64,000 nucleotides of DNA from Rhodanobacter humi (GTDB lineage Bacteria; Pseudomonadota; Gammaproteobacteria; Xanthomonadales; Rhodanobacteraceae). A program made the position numbers and the translations under genes. Positions within the stretch are counted from its first letter, which is position 1; each line of letters begins with the position of its first letter. Positions 1-8,409 of this stretch are shown here, piece by piece. The notes beneath the pieces were generated by a model. The model was given only the letters and a program-made list of their open reading frames with translations, was not told where the DNA came from and searched no databases. The stretch covers positions 868,001 to 932,000 of the forward strand of contig NZ_JBGBPY010000001.1 of NCBI RefSeq assembly GCF_041107455.1. The letters run 5' to 3'.

Positions 1-575
1 TTGGGGAAGAAGAATCCGGGAAATCTCCAGTCCAGTGGCGAGTAGTACAGGCCGACGCGGAGTCCGGCTTTGCGCACGGCGGCGGCATACACCGCGACGA
101 TGTCCTGGCGAGCCGCCGTGCTCACGCTCGTGAAAGGATTGCCTGGATCGTCGAAGAGCGCGAACCCGTCATGGTGCCTGGCGGTAAGCACGGTATATTT
201 CATGCCCGCTTCCTTGGCGATGTCGGCCCATTGCTCCACATGGGCCCTGACAGGATTGAACTGCCCGGCAAGCTTTGCGTATTCGTGAACGGGAATCTGC
301 TCGCGCCACTGCACCCATTCGCCGCGTGCAGGGAGGGCATAGAGTCCGAAATGGATGAACATGCCGAAACGCGCACCGCGCCACCACTGCATATTCCCTC
401 GGTCAACGACCGCAACCTTCTGGCCTGCGCTGGCTTGGTCAATGCCAGGGGCATCGGCGGGAGGTTGGTCCTGGGTCATTGGGCTCGTATTGGCGCGCAG
501 TACAGAAGGGAGCATGGCGACACTCGACAGCGCTCCAAGGGCGAGACAGAATTCCCGGCGATCGATTCTTGGCAT
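1..575 (-). CDS. GH29 alpha-L-fucosidase, N-terminal part (cut by window edge)
   Basis: The frame opens with ATG at 573-575 and runs off the left edge after 191 codons without a stop. Residues 1-29 look like a twin-arginine export signal: DRREFCLAL is followed by a hydrophobic stretch ending near LRA. The mature part shows the GH29 pattern: a WWRGARFGMFIHFG block, then ARHHDGFALF, then LRVGLYYSPLDW. Family members remove terminal L-fucose with retention of configuration; the nucleophile Asp lies beyond the visible part. It is the last visible gene of the minus-strand hydrolase series and differs from the second GH29 at 2296-3972 in its export route. Family call is firm; substrate is inferred from the locus. 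Confidence 0.85.
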   Translation of the reverse strand, partial: MPRIDRREFCLALGALSSVAMLPSVLRANTSPMTQDQPPADAPGIDQASAGQKVAVVDRGNMQWWRGARFGMFIHFGLYALPARGEWVQWREQIPVHEYAKLAGQFNPVRAHVEQWADIAKEAGMKYTVLTARHHDGFALFDDPGNPFTSVSTAARQDIVAVYAAAVRKAGLRVGLYYSPLDWRFPGFFFP

Positions 576-1260
576 GCAGTGCCCCAGGTCCGTGATTTCG
601 GTGCGTGAATCGTTTTCCCGGAAGCTGGCTGATGCATGGTCGGCGCGATGTCGGCCGATCAGGCAACGCAGCACCCTTGTCAGATGAAAGCGCCGTATTC
701 GATGGCATTTCCCCCGGCTCCGGTGTGTTCAACCGAAGGCGAGCCCCTGGATCGTGTGCATGCCGCGAAAAAGGTGTCGCCGCGTGCTTCGCGAAAGCGG
801 CAAGCCCGTCCGATCCCGCTGCATACCCCGATCCGCACGACGACGAAGGAACGGCATCGGGGAACATCGCGAGATACCTCTCGCAATACGCTTGCGCGAA
901 GCTCACGCATGATGTCGAGCATCGAACGCCGTCCCTGGCACGACTCTACGCGCAACGCCCGATACGCGGCATTGCGAAGAACGTCAGCTGCAATTGCGAA
1001 ATTAGAAACTGCGCCGCGCAATCGCCAGGTGAATGACCAGTCTGTGATATCCGTCTCACGGTATGCGTGGCGGCGGTTCCCCCGGATCGCTCGTATCGGT
1101 CTTGCCGTCGCTGCACGACAGCGCGGCTCGCCCTGGCTTCGAAATCGCCTCATACCTCCTTTCGGGTCCGAAAAGAAGCCGGGCCAGCCGGCAAATCACC
1201 TGCTGTCCGTGTGTCCGGTGAGCGATTCGCGGGCTTTGGACAGTGCGCTCGCCAACTGGC
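576..1260. other. Intergenic stretch with no supportable gene
   Basis: About 685 bases between the start of the left-edge fucosidase and the end of the esterase. Several frames stay open on both strands, as expected in GC-rich DNA, but their translations are rich in Arg, Ser and Pro and show no recognisable domain or good ribosome binding site. I see no clear terminator or tRNA. It may hold the promoter of the GH29 gene or be degraded coding sequence. Confidence 0.5.
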
Positions 1261-2229
1261 TCAGCTTCCCCGGCCCTGGGTCGAGACCGCCGGCGGGGGC
1301 TGGACATACTTGAAGTCCATCAACCCCATGCCGGCCATCCATCGCGCCAGCAGCGCGGGCCAGATGCTGAGCAACCGATCGGCCTGACCAAGGCCGGTGC
1401 CATGGCCGCCTTCGCGAAAGACATGCAGTTCAGCCGGCACATGATGTCGATGCAACGCCAGGTAATAGTCGACGCTGTTTTCCGGTGACACGGTAGTGTC
1501 CGCATCGGTGGCGTAGATGAAGGCCGGCGGGGTCTGGTCAGTGACCTGCGTCTCGTTGGAGAGCAGTTCGACCATCGCCTGCGTCGGATGCTGGCCGAGC
1601 AGGTTTTCGCGTGACCCCAGGTGGGTGAAATCCTTCTTCATCGTCACCACCGGGTAGGCGAGAATGGTGAAGTCCGGTCGTGCCGAGACTTTCGCGATGG
1701 CATCGCCGCCAATCGCCGTAATCGGCGCAAAATGCGTCGACACGGTCGAGGCCACGTGGCCGCCCGCCGAAAAGCCCATGATGCCGATGTGGTTCCTGGC
1801 CAGATGGTAAGTATCGGCGTGGTCACGTACCCAGCGCATCGCGCGCCGTCCGTCGTCGATGGGCTGCGGATAGCCATGACCCGCACCATGCCGGTACTGC
1901 AGCACAAAGGCGGCCACGTGATGTCGATTGAACCATTGCGCGACCAGGGTACCTTCCCAGTCCACCGCGAGGTTTGCATAGCCGCCACCCGGGCAGATCA
2001 CGACGGCAGTGCCGGTGGGATTGGAGGCAGGAAGGTAGGCCGTGAGCAGCGGCAATTGCTGTTGCCGCGCGCCATCAGGCGGCGCCGTGCCCGGCCACAA
2101 GGGTACGGTGGTGGTGGTCGCATGCCCCAGCGACGCGAACAACAGCAGCACGCCCAACGCGCTCAGTTTCGCCCGCAGCGACAAGCCGCCGGCATGGGTT
2201 TGGGCCGTACGTGGTTTGCGCAATGACAT
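1261..2229 (-). CDS. Secreted alpha/beta-hydrolase, acetyl-esterase (acetylxylan esterase-like)
   Basis: A 322-residue serine esterase of the BD-FAE/acetylxylan-esterase type. Residues 1-37 form a signal peptide (hydrophobic run SALGVLLLFASLGHA). The fold markers are VICPGGGY near residues 77-84 (oxyanion region), the nucleophile elbow GFSAGGH with Ser154, the acid in TDADTTV (probably Asp244) and His276 in EGGHGTGL. The likely role is removal of acetyl or similar ester groups from hemicellulose in the periplasm or outside the cell, opening the polymer to the neighbouring glycosidases. It lies 66 bases downstream of the GH29 gene on the same strand and is probably co-transcribed. Exact ester specificity cannot be told. 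Confidence 0.8.
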   Translation of the reverse strand: MSLRKPRTAQTHAGGLSLRAKLSALGVLLLFASLGHATTTTVPLWPGTAPPDGARQQQLPLLTAYLPASNPTGTAVVICPGGGYANLAVDWEGTLVAQWFNRHHVAAFVLQYRHGAGHGYPQPIDDGRRAMRWVRDHADTYHLARNHIGIMGFSAGGHVASTVSTHFAPITAIGGDAIAKVSARPDFTILAYPVVTMKKDFTHLGSRENLLGQHPTQAMVELLSNETQVTDQTPPAFIYATDADTTVSPENSVDYYLALHRHHVPAELHVFREGGHGTGLGQADRLLSIWPALLARWMAGMGLMDFKYVQPPPAVSTQGRGS

Positions 2230-2295
2230 GATGGGAACCTTGTACAGATGGTGGACATCGAACCCGATGATCGCGACGATGGCGCCGAGAGCCGG

Positions 2296-3972
2296 TCACG
2301 ACGAAGAAGCCCCCGGTGACGGCGAACTCGACTTCGAGGTGCTGCGCTTGGCGTGAAGTCCCGGCATGTCGATCCGCAATACATAAGCCGCGGCGCCAGC
2401 CGGTCGTTCGGGCAGGCGCACATGCAGGCCGTCGGCCTGCTGGCTCGCCTCGATCGCCTTGCCGTCGGCCAGCAACGTGACAACGCCGACGTGGTCGGAC
2501 GGCTTGATCGAGTGGATCACCGCCTCGCCCGTCGCGGGCCAGCCCAGTTCGATCGCGTAGAGCACGCCCGGACGCGTGGTGAAACGGAAATCCTCGGCGG
2601 TGTAGGGCTTGGTGCCGGTGTCCTGGAACGAGCCGGTCGCCACATGGGTCGGCCCCTCGCCGAACACCCGCCACGGTGTGGTGTCGTAGATCGCCGCGCC
2701 ATTGAGTTTCAGCCATTGGCCGATGGCGAGCAGCACGTCGCGCTCGGCCTTCGGAATGGTGCCGTCCGAACGCGGGCCGATGTTGAGCAGCAGGTTGCCG
2801 TTCTTGCTGACCACATCGGCCAGCAAGTGAATGATGGTTGTCGGGGTCTTGTACGTGTCGCCCTTCACGTAACCCCACGACTTGTCGCTCAGCGAGGTGT
2901 CGGTCTGCCAATGCAGCGACTGGATGCCGGCGAGCTGGCCGCGCTCGATGTCGAGCACGCCAGACCCCGCGGGGAAGTCGCCGAGCTTGTAGTTCACCAC
3001 GACGCCGTCGCGTGTCGCGCCCTCGTTGTAGTAATACGCCAGCATCTTCGGCAGCGTGTTGCGGAAGCTCGGCTGGCCTATCCACCAGTCGAAGTAGACC
3101 AGGTCCGGATGATATCGATCCATCAGCTCGGCAGTGCGTGCCAGCCAGTCGTCCAGAAACGCCTGCGAGACGTAGGTCCAGTCGCCGACCAGATCGCCGT
3201 CATGGCCGCTGGGCAATACCCGCGGCACGGCTGGCCCGTAGAGACCGGCATAGCGTGGATCGTTCACGTCCGAATCGAATCGTCGCCCGCCGTCGAAGAA
3301 CCAGTCGTGCTCCGCGCGGTGCGACGATACGCCGAAGCGCAGCCCCTGTGCCCGCACCGCCTTGGCGAGCAGCCCGATGACGTCCTCGTGCGGCCCCATC
3401 TTGACCGCCGTCCAGTCCGACAGCTGCGAGTCGTACATCGCGAAACCGTCGTGATGCTCGGCCACCGGCACCACGTAGCGGGCGCCGGCCGCCTTGAACA
3501 GTTTTGCCCAGGCATTGGGGTCGAAATGCTCGGCCTTGAACATCGGGATGAAGTCCTTGTAGCCGAACTTCGACTGCGGGCCATAGGCGGCAAGGTGATG
3601 CTTGTATTCCGGGCTGCCCTGCTGATACATGAGGCGCGAATACCACTCGCTGCCGAACGCCGGCACCGAGTACACGCCCCAGTGGATGAAGATGCCGAAC
3701 TTCGCGTTGTCGTACCAGGTCGGTGCGGTGTAGCGCGTCAGCGACACCCAGTCGGGGCGAAAAGGTCCGTGGTTCATGCCCACGGCCACCCTCGCCAACA
3801 GCGCCTTCCGCGCCGGTTCGTATTTCGCCGTGGCCTTCTGCCACGCCAGATCGGCGGCTTCCGGCGACAGCGTGACAGCAGTAGGTGCCGTCGACGATGG
3901 CACCGGCGCGGCATGCCCGGGCACCAGGATCGCGGCGAGCAACACGCCGCAGGACATCAGCAATCGCTTCAT
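2296..3972 (-). CDS. Secreted GH29 alpha-L-fucosidase
   Basis: A 558-residue retaining alpha-L-fucosidase. The start at 3972 is chosen over an upstream in-frame ATG (4023) because AAGGAGGT sits seven bases before it and the signal peptide MKRLLMSCGVLLAAILVPGHA then begins directly. The catalytic domain carries AKFGIFIHWG, AEHHDGFAMYDS and the nucleophile motif DLVYFDWW, with Asp295 in this numbering. A beta-sandwich C-terminal domain follows from about residue 440. The enzyme would strip terminal alpha-L-fucose, for instance from fucosylated xyloglucan side chains. It sits between the GH42 gene and the esterase on the same strand. Xanthomonas xyloglucan loci usually use a GH95 fucosidase for this step, so GH29 here would be a substitution. 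Confidence 0.9.
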   Translation of the reverse strand: MKRLLMSCGVLLAAILVPGHAAPVPSSTAPTAVTLSPEAADLAWQKATAKYEPARKALLARVAVGMNHGPFRPDWVSLTRYTAPTWYDNAKFGIFIHWGVYSVPAFGSEWYSRLMYQQGSPEYKHHLAAYGPQSKFGYKDFIPMFKAEHFDPNAWAKLFKAAGARYVVPVAEHHDGFAMYDSQLSDWTAVKMGPHEDVIGLLAKAVRAQGLRFGVSSHRAEHDWFFDGGRRFDSDVNDPRYAGLYGPAVPRVLPSGHDGDLVGDWTYVSQAFLDDWLARTAELMDRYHPDLVYFDWWIGQPSFRNTLPKMLAYYYNEGATRDGVVVNYKLGDFPAGSGVLDIERGQLAGIQSLHWQTDTSLSDKSWGYVKGDTYKTPTTIIHLLADVVSKNGNLLLNIGPRSDGTIPKAERDVLLAIGQWLKLNGAAIYDTTPWRVFGEGPTHVATGSFQDTGTKPYTAEDFRFTTRPGVLYAIELGWPATGEAVIHSIKPSDHVGVVTLLADGKAIEASQQADGLHVRLPERPAGAAAYVLRIDMPGLHAKRSTSKSSSPSPGASSS

Positions 3973-4229
3973 GGTCAACCTCCTTCGATTCGCAAAGACC
4001 GCGTGCGCGGCGAAATGCATCAACAGTGACCGGCATCAAGTTGACGACACTGCCCCGCAACGCACCCTCCACAGTGAAAATCCGGGCGCCACACCAAGCA
4101 GTAGCAGGGCCACCCGTGCACAACGCAGACAGGATTTGATCCTGCATCGTCGCGTTCAGACATCCAGATGGTCCGGCGTGCGGCACGTCCGACCGCGGTG
4201 AAAATCCCGCGACGCGGCACCGGTCAACG

Positions 4230-6392
4230 TCAACGATTCGCCGCCGCAGGCTCGCGACTGTCCAGCACCACCACGCCATACGGCATCAGCGACACCTCGC
4301 TGCTGGCACCACCTTCGGCGAGCACGGGCCACATCGACGACGGCAGCTGCACTCGCCGCGCCGCGGCCGCATGGTTGACCAGGATCACCACCTGATGGCG
4401 GGCATCGCCGCGCACGCAGACTTCCACATCCGCCGGTACGCCAGGTACCGGTGCGTGGACGTCTGCCTGCTGCAACCACGACGCGGTGAGGCGATCGAGC
4501 AGGCCATCGTCCAGCCATGCCCCCACGTAGGTGATGCTGCCCTTGCCAACGCGACGGCTCAGTACCGCCGGCTGATCGTCCAGCCAGCCGTTGGATTTGC
4601 CGTAGCGCAGGACCACCTGGGTCTGTGGCGACTGGGCCTGCAGCTGTTCGGCCCAGGTCGTGGCGCTGCCCTGCCCCGCTTCGCCTGCGACGGGGACCGC
4701 CTTGTCCAGCGCATAGAACTGCGCCACGCGCCCACCCAGCACACTCGCCAGCGGGCCGGGCTGGCGTTGCGGCTGCAGGCCGTCGTCGGCGTTCTTCATG
4801 CCGCTGCGCGGGCCCAGCACCAGATGCCCGCCGTGCTCCACGTACGCCTTCAGTCGCGCCGCTTCCGCGTCGGTCAGCACGTTGAGCGCCGGTGCGACGA
4901 CCAGCTTGTAGCCATCCAGCGGCGCATGCGCGGAGACCACGTCCACCACCTGTGCCTGCGCCCGCAGCGGACGATAGAACGCCTTCAGCTCGGCCACCGG
5001 ACCGAAGTTGGCGGCATGGCGCTGGAAGTCGATCGCCCAGCGGCTGTCGAAATCGTTGATGACCGCCACCTCGGCATGCGGCGTGGTGCCGGCCAGCACC
5101 GCACCGGCCTTGGCGAACTCCGCGCCCACCTGCTGGATTTCGCCGTACACCGGCACCGGCGTGCCATCGGCGCCGACCAGCGTGCCGTGGTATTCCTCCT
5201 GGCCATTCGGCGCGGCGCGCCACTGCCAGTATTCGACGGCATCGGCGCCGTGGCCGATGGCCTGCCACGCCATGTCGCGCACCACACCCTTGCGCAGGGT
5301 CACGTTCGTCGCGTGCCAGTTGACGAAACCCGGTTGGGTTTCCATCACCCAGAAATTGCGCCGCTTGTAGCCGCGGGCCAGGTCGTGACGCGCGGCGTTG
5401 TCGACCCAGTCGTAGTCCTCGCCGGTATCCACGTAGTCGTCCCACGCCGCGATGTCGAGCGCCTGGTGCACGGTGTACGCATCGAAGCCGTCGAACCAGC
5501 CCATGGTGTTGGTGGTGATGAACTGGCGTGGATCGACGTGCGGGCGGATGGCGTCGATCTGGTTGAGCGAGTAGCTGCGCCAGGTGTCGCTGACGAAGCG
5601 CTTCCAGTCCAGCAGCAAGGCAGGGTTTTCGTGGTCCGCGCGCACCGGGATCTGCTCGAAATTGTCGTAGGTCTGGCTCCAGTACGCCGTGGCCCAGCGG
5701 TGGTTGAGTGCCTCGATGCTGCCGTACTTGTGCTGCAGCCACGCGTGGAACTGGGCCTTGGCGTCGGGATCGAACGAATCCGCCGCGTATTCGTTGTCCA
5801 GTTGCCAGCCGACCACGTCCGGGTTGTGACCAAAGCGCTTCGCCATCTGCTCGGCGATGTCGTGGGCGAACCGCCGGTAGCGCGTACTGGCGAAGGAGAA
5901 CTGCTGGCGGTTGCCATGCTCGTCGCGCACGCCATCCTCACTGACGCGCAAGGTATCGGGATACTTCTGCGTCAGCCACGCGGGCGGTGCCGCCGTGGGC
6001 GTGCCCAGCACCACCACGATATGGTGGCGTGCGGCCGCGGCGATCGCGCGATCCAGCCAGCCAAAGTCGTAGACGCCCTCGCGCGGCTCCATGCGGCTCC
6101 ACGCAAACTCGCCGATGCGCACCAGATGCACATGCGCGGCCTGCATCAGCGCCAGGTCGTGATCCCATTGCGCCTCGGGCCATTGCTCTGGATACCAGGC
6201 CGCGCCCAGCAGCAGCGGCGGCGCACCGGCGTAACGGGTGGCCTGGGCATGCGTCGTGGTGACGAACGTGAGCATCAGCCCCAGCGCACCCAGCAGCAGT
6301 GCAGCGCGCCTCGTCAGAGCGCTGATCGATTGAAGACAAGGCATCGTGACGCGCTCCGGAAACCAGGCTCGATGGCCTTCAATCTTCTTCAT
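4230..6392 (-). CDS. Secreted GH42 beta-galactosidase
   Basis: A GH42 retaining beta-galactosidase of 720 residues from the chosen start. The start at 6392 has GAGGAGA eight bases upstream, and this binding site overlaps the end of the upstream esterase, suggesting coupled translation. A start at 6344 would give a more conventional signal peptide (hydrophobic AALLLGALGLMLTF, cleavage after HAQA) and is an alternative; an ATG at 6419 is less likely. The acid/base Glu201 lies in GWQLDNEYA and the nucleophile Glu351 in NFWVMETQPG. The N-terminal part is a TIM barrel, followed by a trimerisation-type Rossmann domain and a beta domain. Expected to release beta-linked galactose from oligosaccharides in the periplasm. 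Confidence 0.9.
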   Translation of the reverse strand: MKKIEGHRAWFPERVTMPCLQSISALTRRAALLLGALGLMLTFVTTTHAQATRYAGAPPLLLGAAWYPEQWPEAQWDHDLALMQAAHVHLVRIGEFAWSRMEPREGVYDFGWLDRAIAAAARHHIVVVLGTPTAAPPAWLTQKYPDTLRVSEDGVRDEHGNRQQFSFASTRYRRFAHDIAEQMAKRFGHNPDVVGWQLDNEYAADSFDPDAKAQFHAWLQHKYGSIEALNHRWATAYWSQTYDNFEQIPVRADHENPALLLDWKRFVSDTWRSYSLNQIDAIRPHVDPRQFITTNTMGWFDGFDAYTVHQALDIAAWDDYVDTGEDYDWVDNAARHDLARGYKRRNFWVMETQPGFVNWHATNVTLRKGVVRDMAWQAIGHGADAVEYWQWRAAPNGQEEYHGTLVGADGTPVPVYGEIQQVGAEFAKAGAVLAGTTPHAEVAVINDFDSRWAIDFQRHAANFGPVAELKAFYRPLRAQAQVVDVVSAHAPLDGYKLVVAPALNVLTDAEAARLKAYVEHGGHLVLGPRSGMKNADDGLQPQRQPGPLASVLGGRVAQFYALDKAVPVAGEAGQGSATTWAEQLQAQSPQTQVVLRYGKSNGWLDDQPAVLSRRVGKGSITYVGAWLDDGLLDRLTASWLQQADVHAPVPGVPADVEVCVRGDARHQVVILVNHAAAARRVQLPSSMWPVLAEGGASSEVSLMPYGVVVLDSREPAAANR

Positions 6393-6405
6393 CCCGGCTG
6401 TCTCC

Positions 6406-8007
6406 TCAAAGATGCGCATCAGGCTTCATCCGCTGCAGGAATTCGTAGCGTGCCGCGTCGTGGTCGACCCGGGTATGCGTGGGCACGCCGATCACCTGGC
6501 GCAGCAGACCGCCCTCCTTGTCCGCGGTGGCCGGCCAATGCGGCAGGCCCGGCCCGTTGGGGTTGCCGGTCTTGATGAAGCGAGCCCAGTAGCCTTCCAT
6601 CGTGGCCGAGACTTGGCGATCGGCGGGCGTCCACGCGTAGACCGCGTTGCCGGACAGGTTGCCCAGCGCATATTCGATTTCGCCGCTGTGCACTGCACCC
6701 GGATCCGGGCCGGCGCTGCCGTCGCGCCTGGCCGGGCGGCCCTGGGTGAAATAGTAGTAATACACCGGCGCCTGGCCGGTCTGGTGCTGCAGCTGCATCC
6801 AGCGCCAGGTCGCGAAGGCGATGAACTGGTCCCCCGCCAGCGCCGTGCCGGACGCCTTCAGCTCGGTCTCGGTATGGCCGGGATACAGCTTCAAGGCTTC
6901 GGCGGCGTGCGCGCCGAACTCCCGGTGGAGGACGACGCGATAGTTGGCCGGCGTGGGTGGCGCGTCGTGGAACAGGTTCGCGTAATGGCCTTCCTGCGAA
7001 TTCGAGCCGACCAGCAGCGGGATGTGCGCCTGTGCGCCGGCGCGATAAATGACCTCGGGCGAACGCGGCAGAAAGTAGCCGTCGATGGTCGGGCCAAAGG
7101 GAGCTATGTCCTTGTCGTCGCAGGCCTTGAGCAGGACGCTCGCAGCCATCGCACGCAAATCGGCCAGCGAATGCGCACCGACACGTTTTTCGAAGGCCTC
7201 GCCTTGTTGCTCGGCCAGTGCCAGCGGTCGCGGTTTCAGGTTGCCGAGCAGCGCGCCGCTCTCGCCGATGGCCCGTTGCATCAGCCCTTTCGAGAGTGGC
7301 GAAGCCATCTGCGCCGACACCGACATGGAACCCGCCGACTCGCCACCGATGGTGACTCGTGCCGGATCGCCGCCAAAGGCGGCAATGTTGCGTCGAACCC
7401 AACGCAGCGCGGCATTCTGGTCGAGCAGTCCGTAGTTGCCGCTGGCATGCTGCGGCGACTCGTCGGCCAGCGCCGGCAGCGCGAGGAAACCGAGCACGTC
7501 CAGCCGGTAGTTCACGGTGACCGTGACGATGCCGCGCTGGGCCAGGCCGGCGCCGTCGTAGCGCGGCTCGGACCCGTCGCCTGCCCAGAAGCCGCCGCCG
7601 TAGAAGTACACCAGTACCGGCAATTTTCCACCAGGGCTGCGCGTCGGCGCCCACACATTGAGGTACAGGCAATCCTCACTCATGCCGGCGGAACGGAACA
7701 CCATGTCGCCGTACAACGGGCGCTGCATGCAACGCGGACCGAAATGGTCCGCCTTGCGCACACCCGTCCAGCCGCTCACCGGTTGTGGCGGTTTCCAGCG
7801 CAAGGAACCGACCGGTGGCGCGGCATACGGAATGCCCTTGAATTCGTCGAGGCCTGACTTGGCATCGTGGCTGCCCAACAGTGCGCCGGTGTCAGTGCGT
7901 ACCGTGGGCACCGCGCCGGTCGCGAACACGGCACTGGCCGCCGATGCGAAGACCAGCGCCAGCAAAAGACTGAAGTGGCGACGGATGAAGACGGGGGGCA
8001 TGGTCAT
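6406..8007 (-). CDS. Secreted type-B carboxylesterase
   Basis: A carboxylesterase/lipase type-B family enzyme of 533 residues from the chosen start, within the usual range for the family. The open frame extends to 8115, but the upstream part is Arg-rich; starting at 8007 (or 8001) yields a clean signal peptide with the hydrophobic run FSLLLALVFASAASAVFA. Motifs include EDCLYLNVW, the oxyanion loop GGGFWAG, the nucleophile elbow TIGGESAGS (Ser224 here) and a downstream HSGEIEYALGN with the probable catalytic His. It likely removes ester-linked substituents from plant polysaccharide. Its 3' end nearly abuts the GH42 gene (13-base gap), so the two are probably one transcription unit. Confidence 0.85.
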   Translation of the reverse strand: MTMPPVFIRRHFSLLLALVFASAASAVFATGAVPTVRTDTGALLGSHDAKSGLDEFKGIPYAAPPVGSLRWKPPQPVSGWTGVRKADHFGPRCMQRPLYGDMVFRSAGMSEDCLYLNVWAPTRSPGGKLPVLVYFYGGGFWAGDGSEPRYDGAGLAQRGIVTVTVNYRLDVLGFLALPALADESPQHASGNYGLLDQNAALRWVRRNIAAFGGDPARVTIGGESAGSMSVSAQMASPLSKGLMQRAIGESGALLGNLKPRPLALAEQQGEAFEKRVGAHSLADLRAMAASVLLKACDDKDIAPFGPTIDGYFLPRSPEVIYRAGAQAHIPLLVGSNSQEGHYANLFHDAPPTPANYRVVLHREFGAHAAEALKLYPGHTETELKASGTALAGDQFIAFATWRWMQLQHQTGQAPVYYYYFTQGRPARRDGSAGPDPGAVHSGEIEYALGNLSGNAVYAWTPADRQVSATMEGYWARFIKTGNPNGPGLPHWPATADKEGGLLRQVIGVPTHTRVDHDAARYEFLQRMKPDAHL

Positions 8008-8409
8008 GGATCTCGCAGCAGCGACAAGAGTTTTCATCTTACGAACGGACCTCGGTGAACGAGCGCGCCGGGTCAATATTGCACTCAGCAACCTCAAGCG
8101 TTCGCTCGACCGCACCTATCACGTTTTCGGTTTTTTCAAGTACGCCCATCGATACCTCTCCGAAGCGGCTTGGCGCGTCAATCGACGTTTCCAACTCGAT
8201 GCCTTGGTGCCTCGCCTGCTGGGCGCCGCCGCGCGTTGCCCCACGTGGACCGAGCGCCGCCTACGCGTTGTTCCCGTTTTGGCCGACTGAGCAATGGCGC
8301 TCTCAGGAGCCAATGTTGTTCTGCGCCAGCTGCAAGCGAGGCCGAGGCCTGCACCGAAAAACCGACAAAGACGGGCTAGATCGTGAAGCATGAAAAGGAA
8401 CGACGAAGG
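8008..8409. other. Intergenic stretch with no supportable gene
   Basis: About 400 bases between the esterase start and the GH43 stop. Short open frames exist on both strands but their products are basic and without recognisable domains. No convincing terminator or tRNA was found. It may hold a promoter for the esterase-GH42-GH29 group. Confidence 0.45.
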
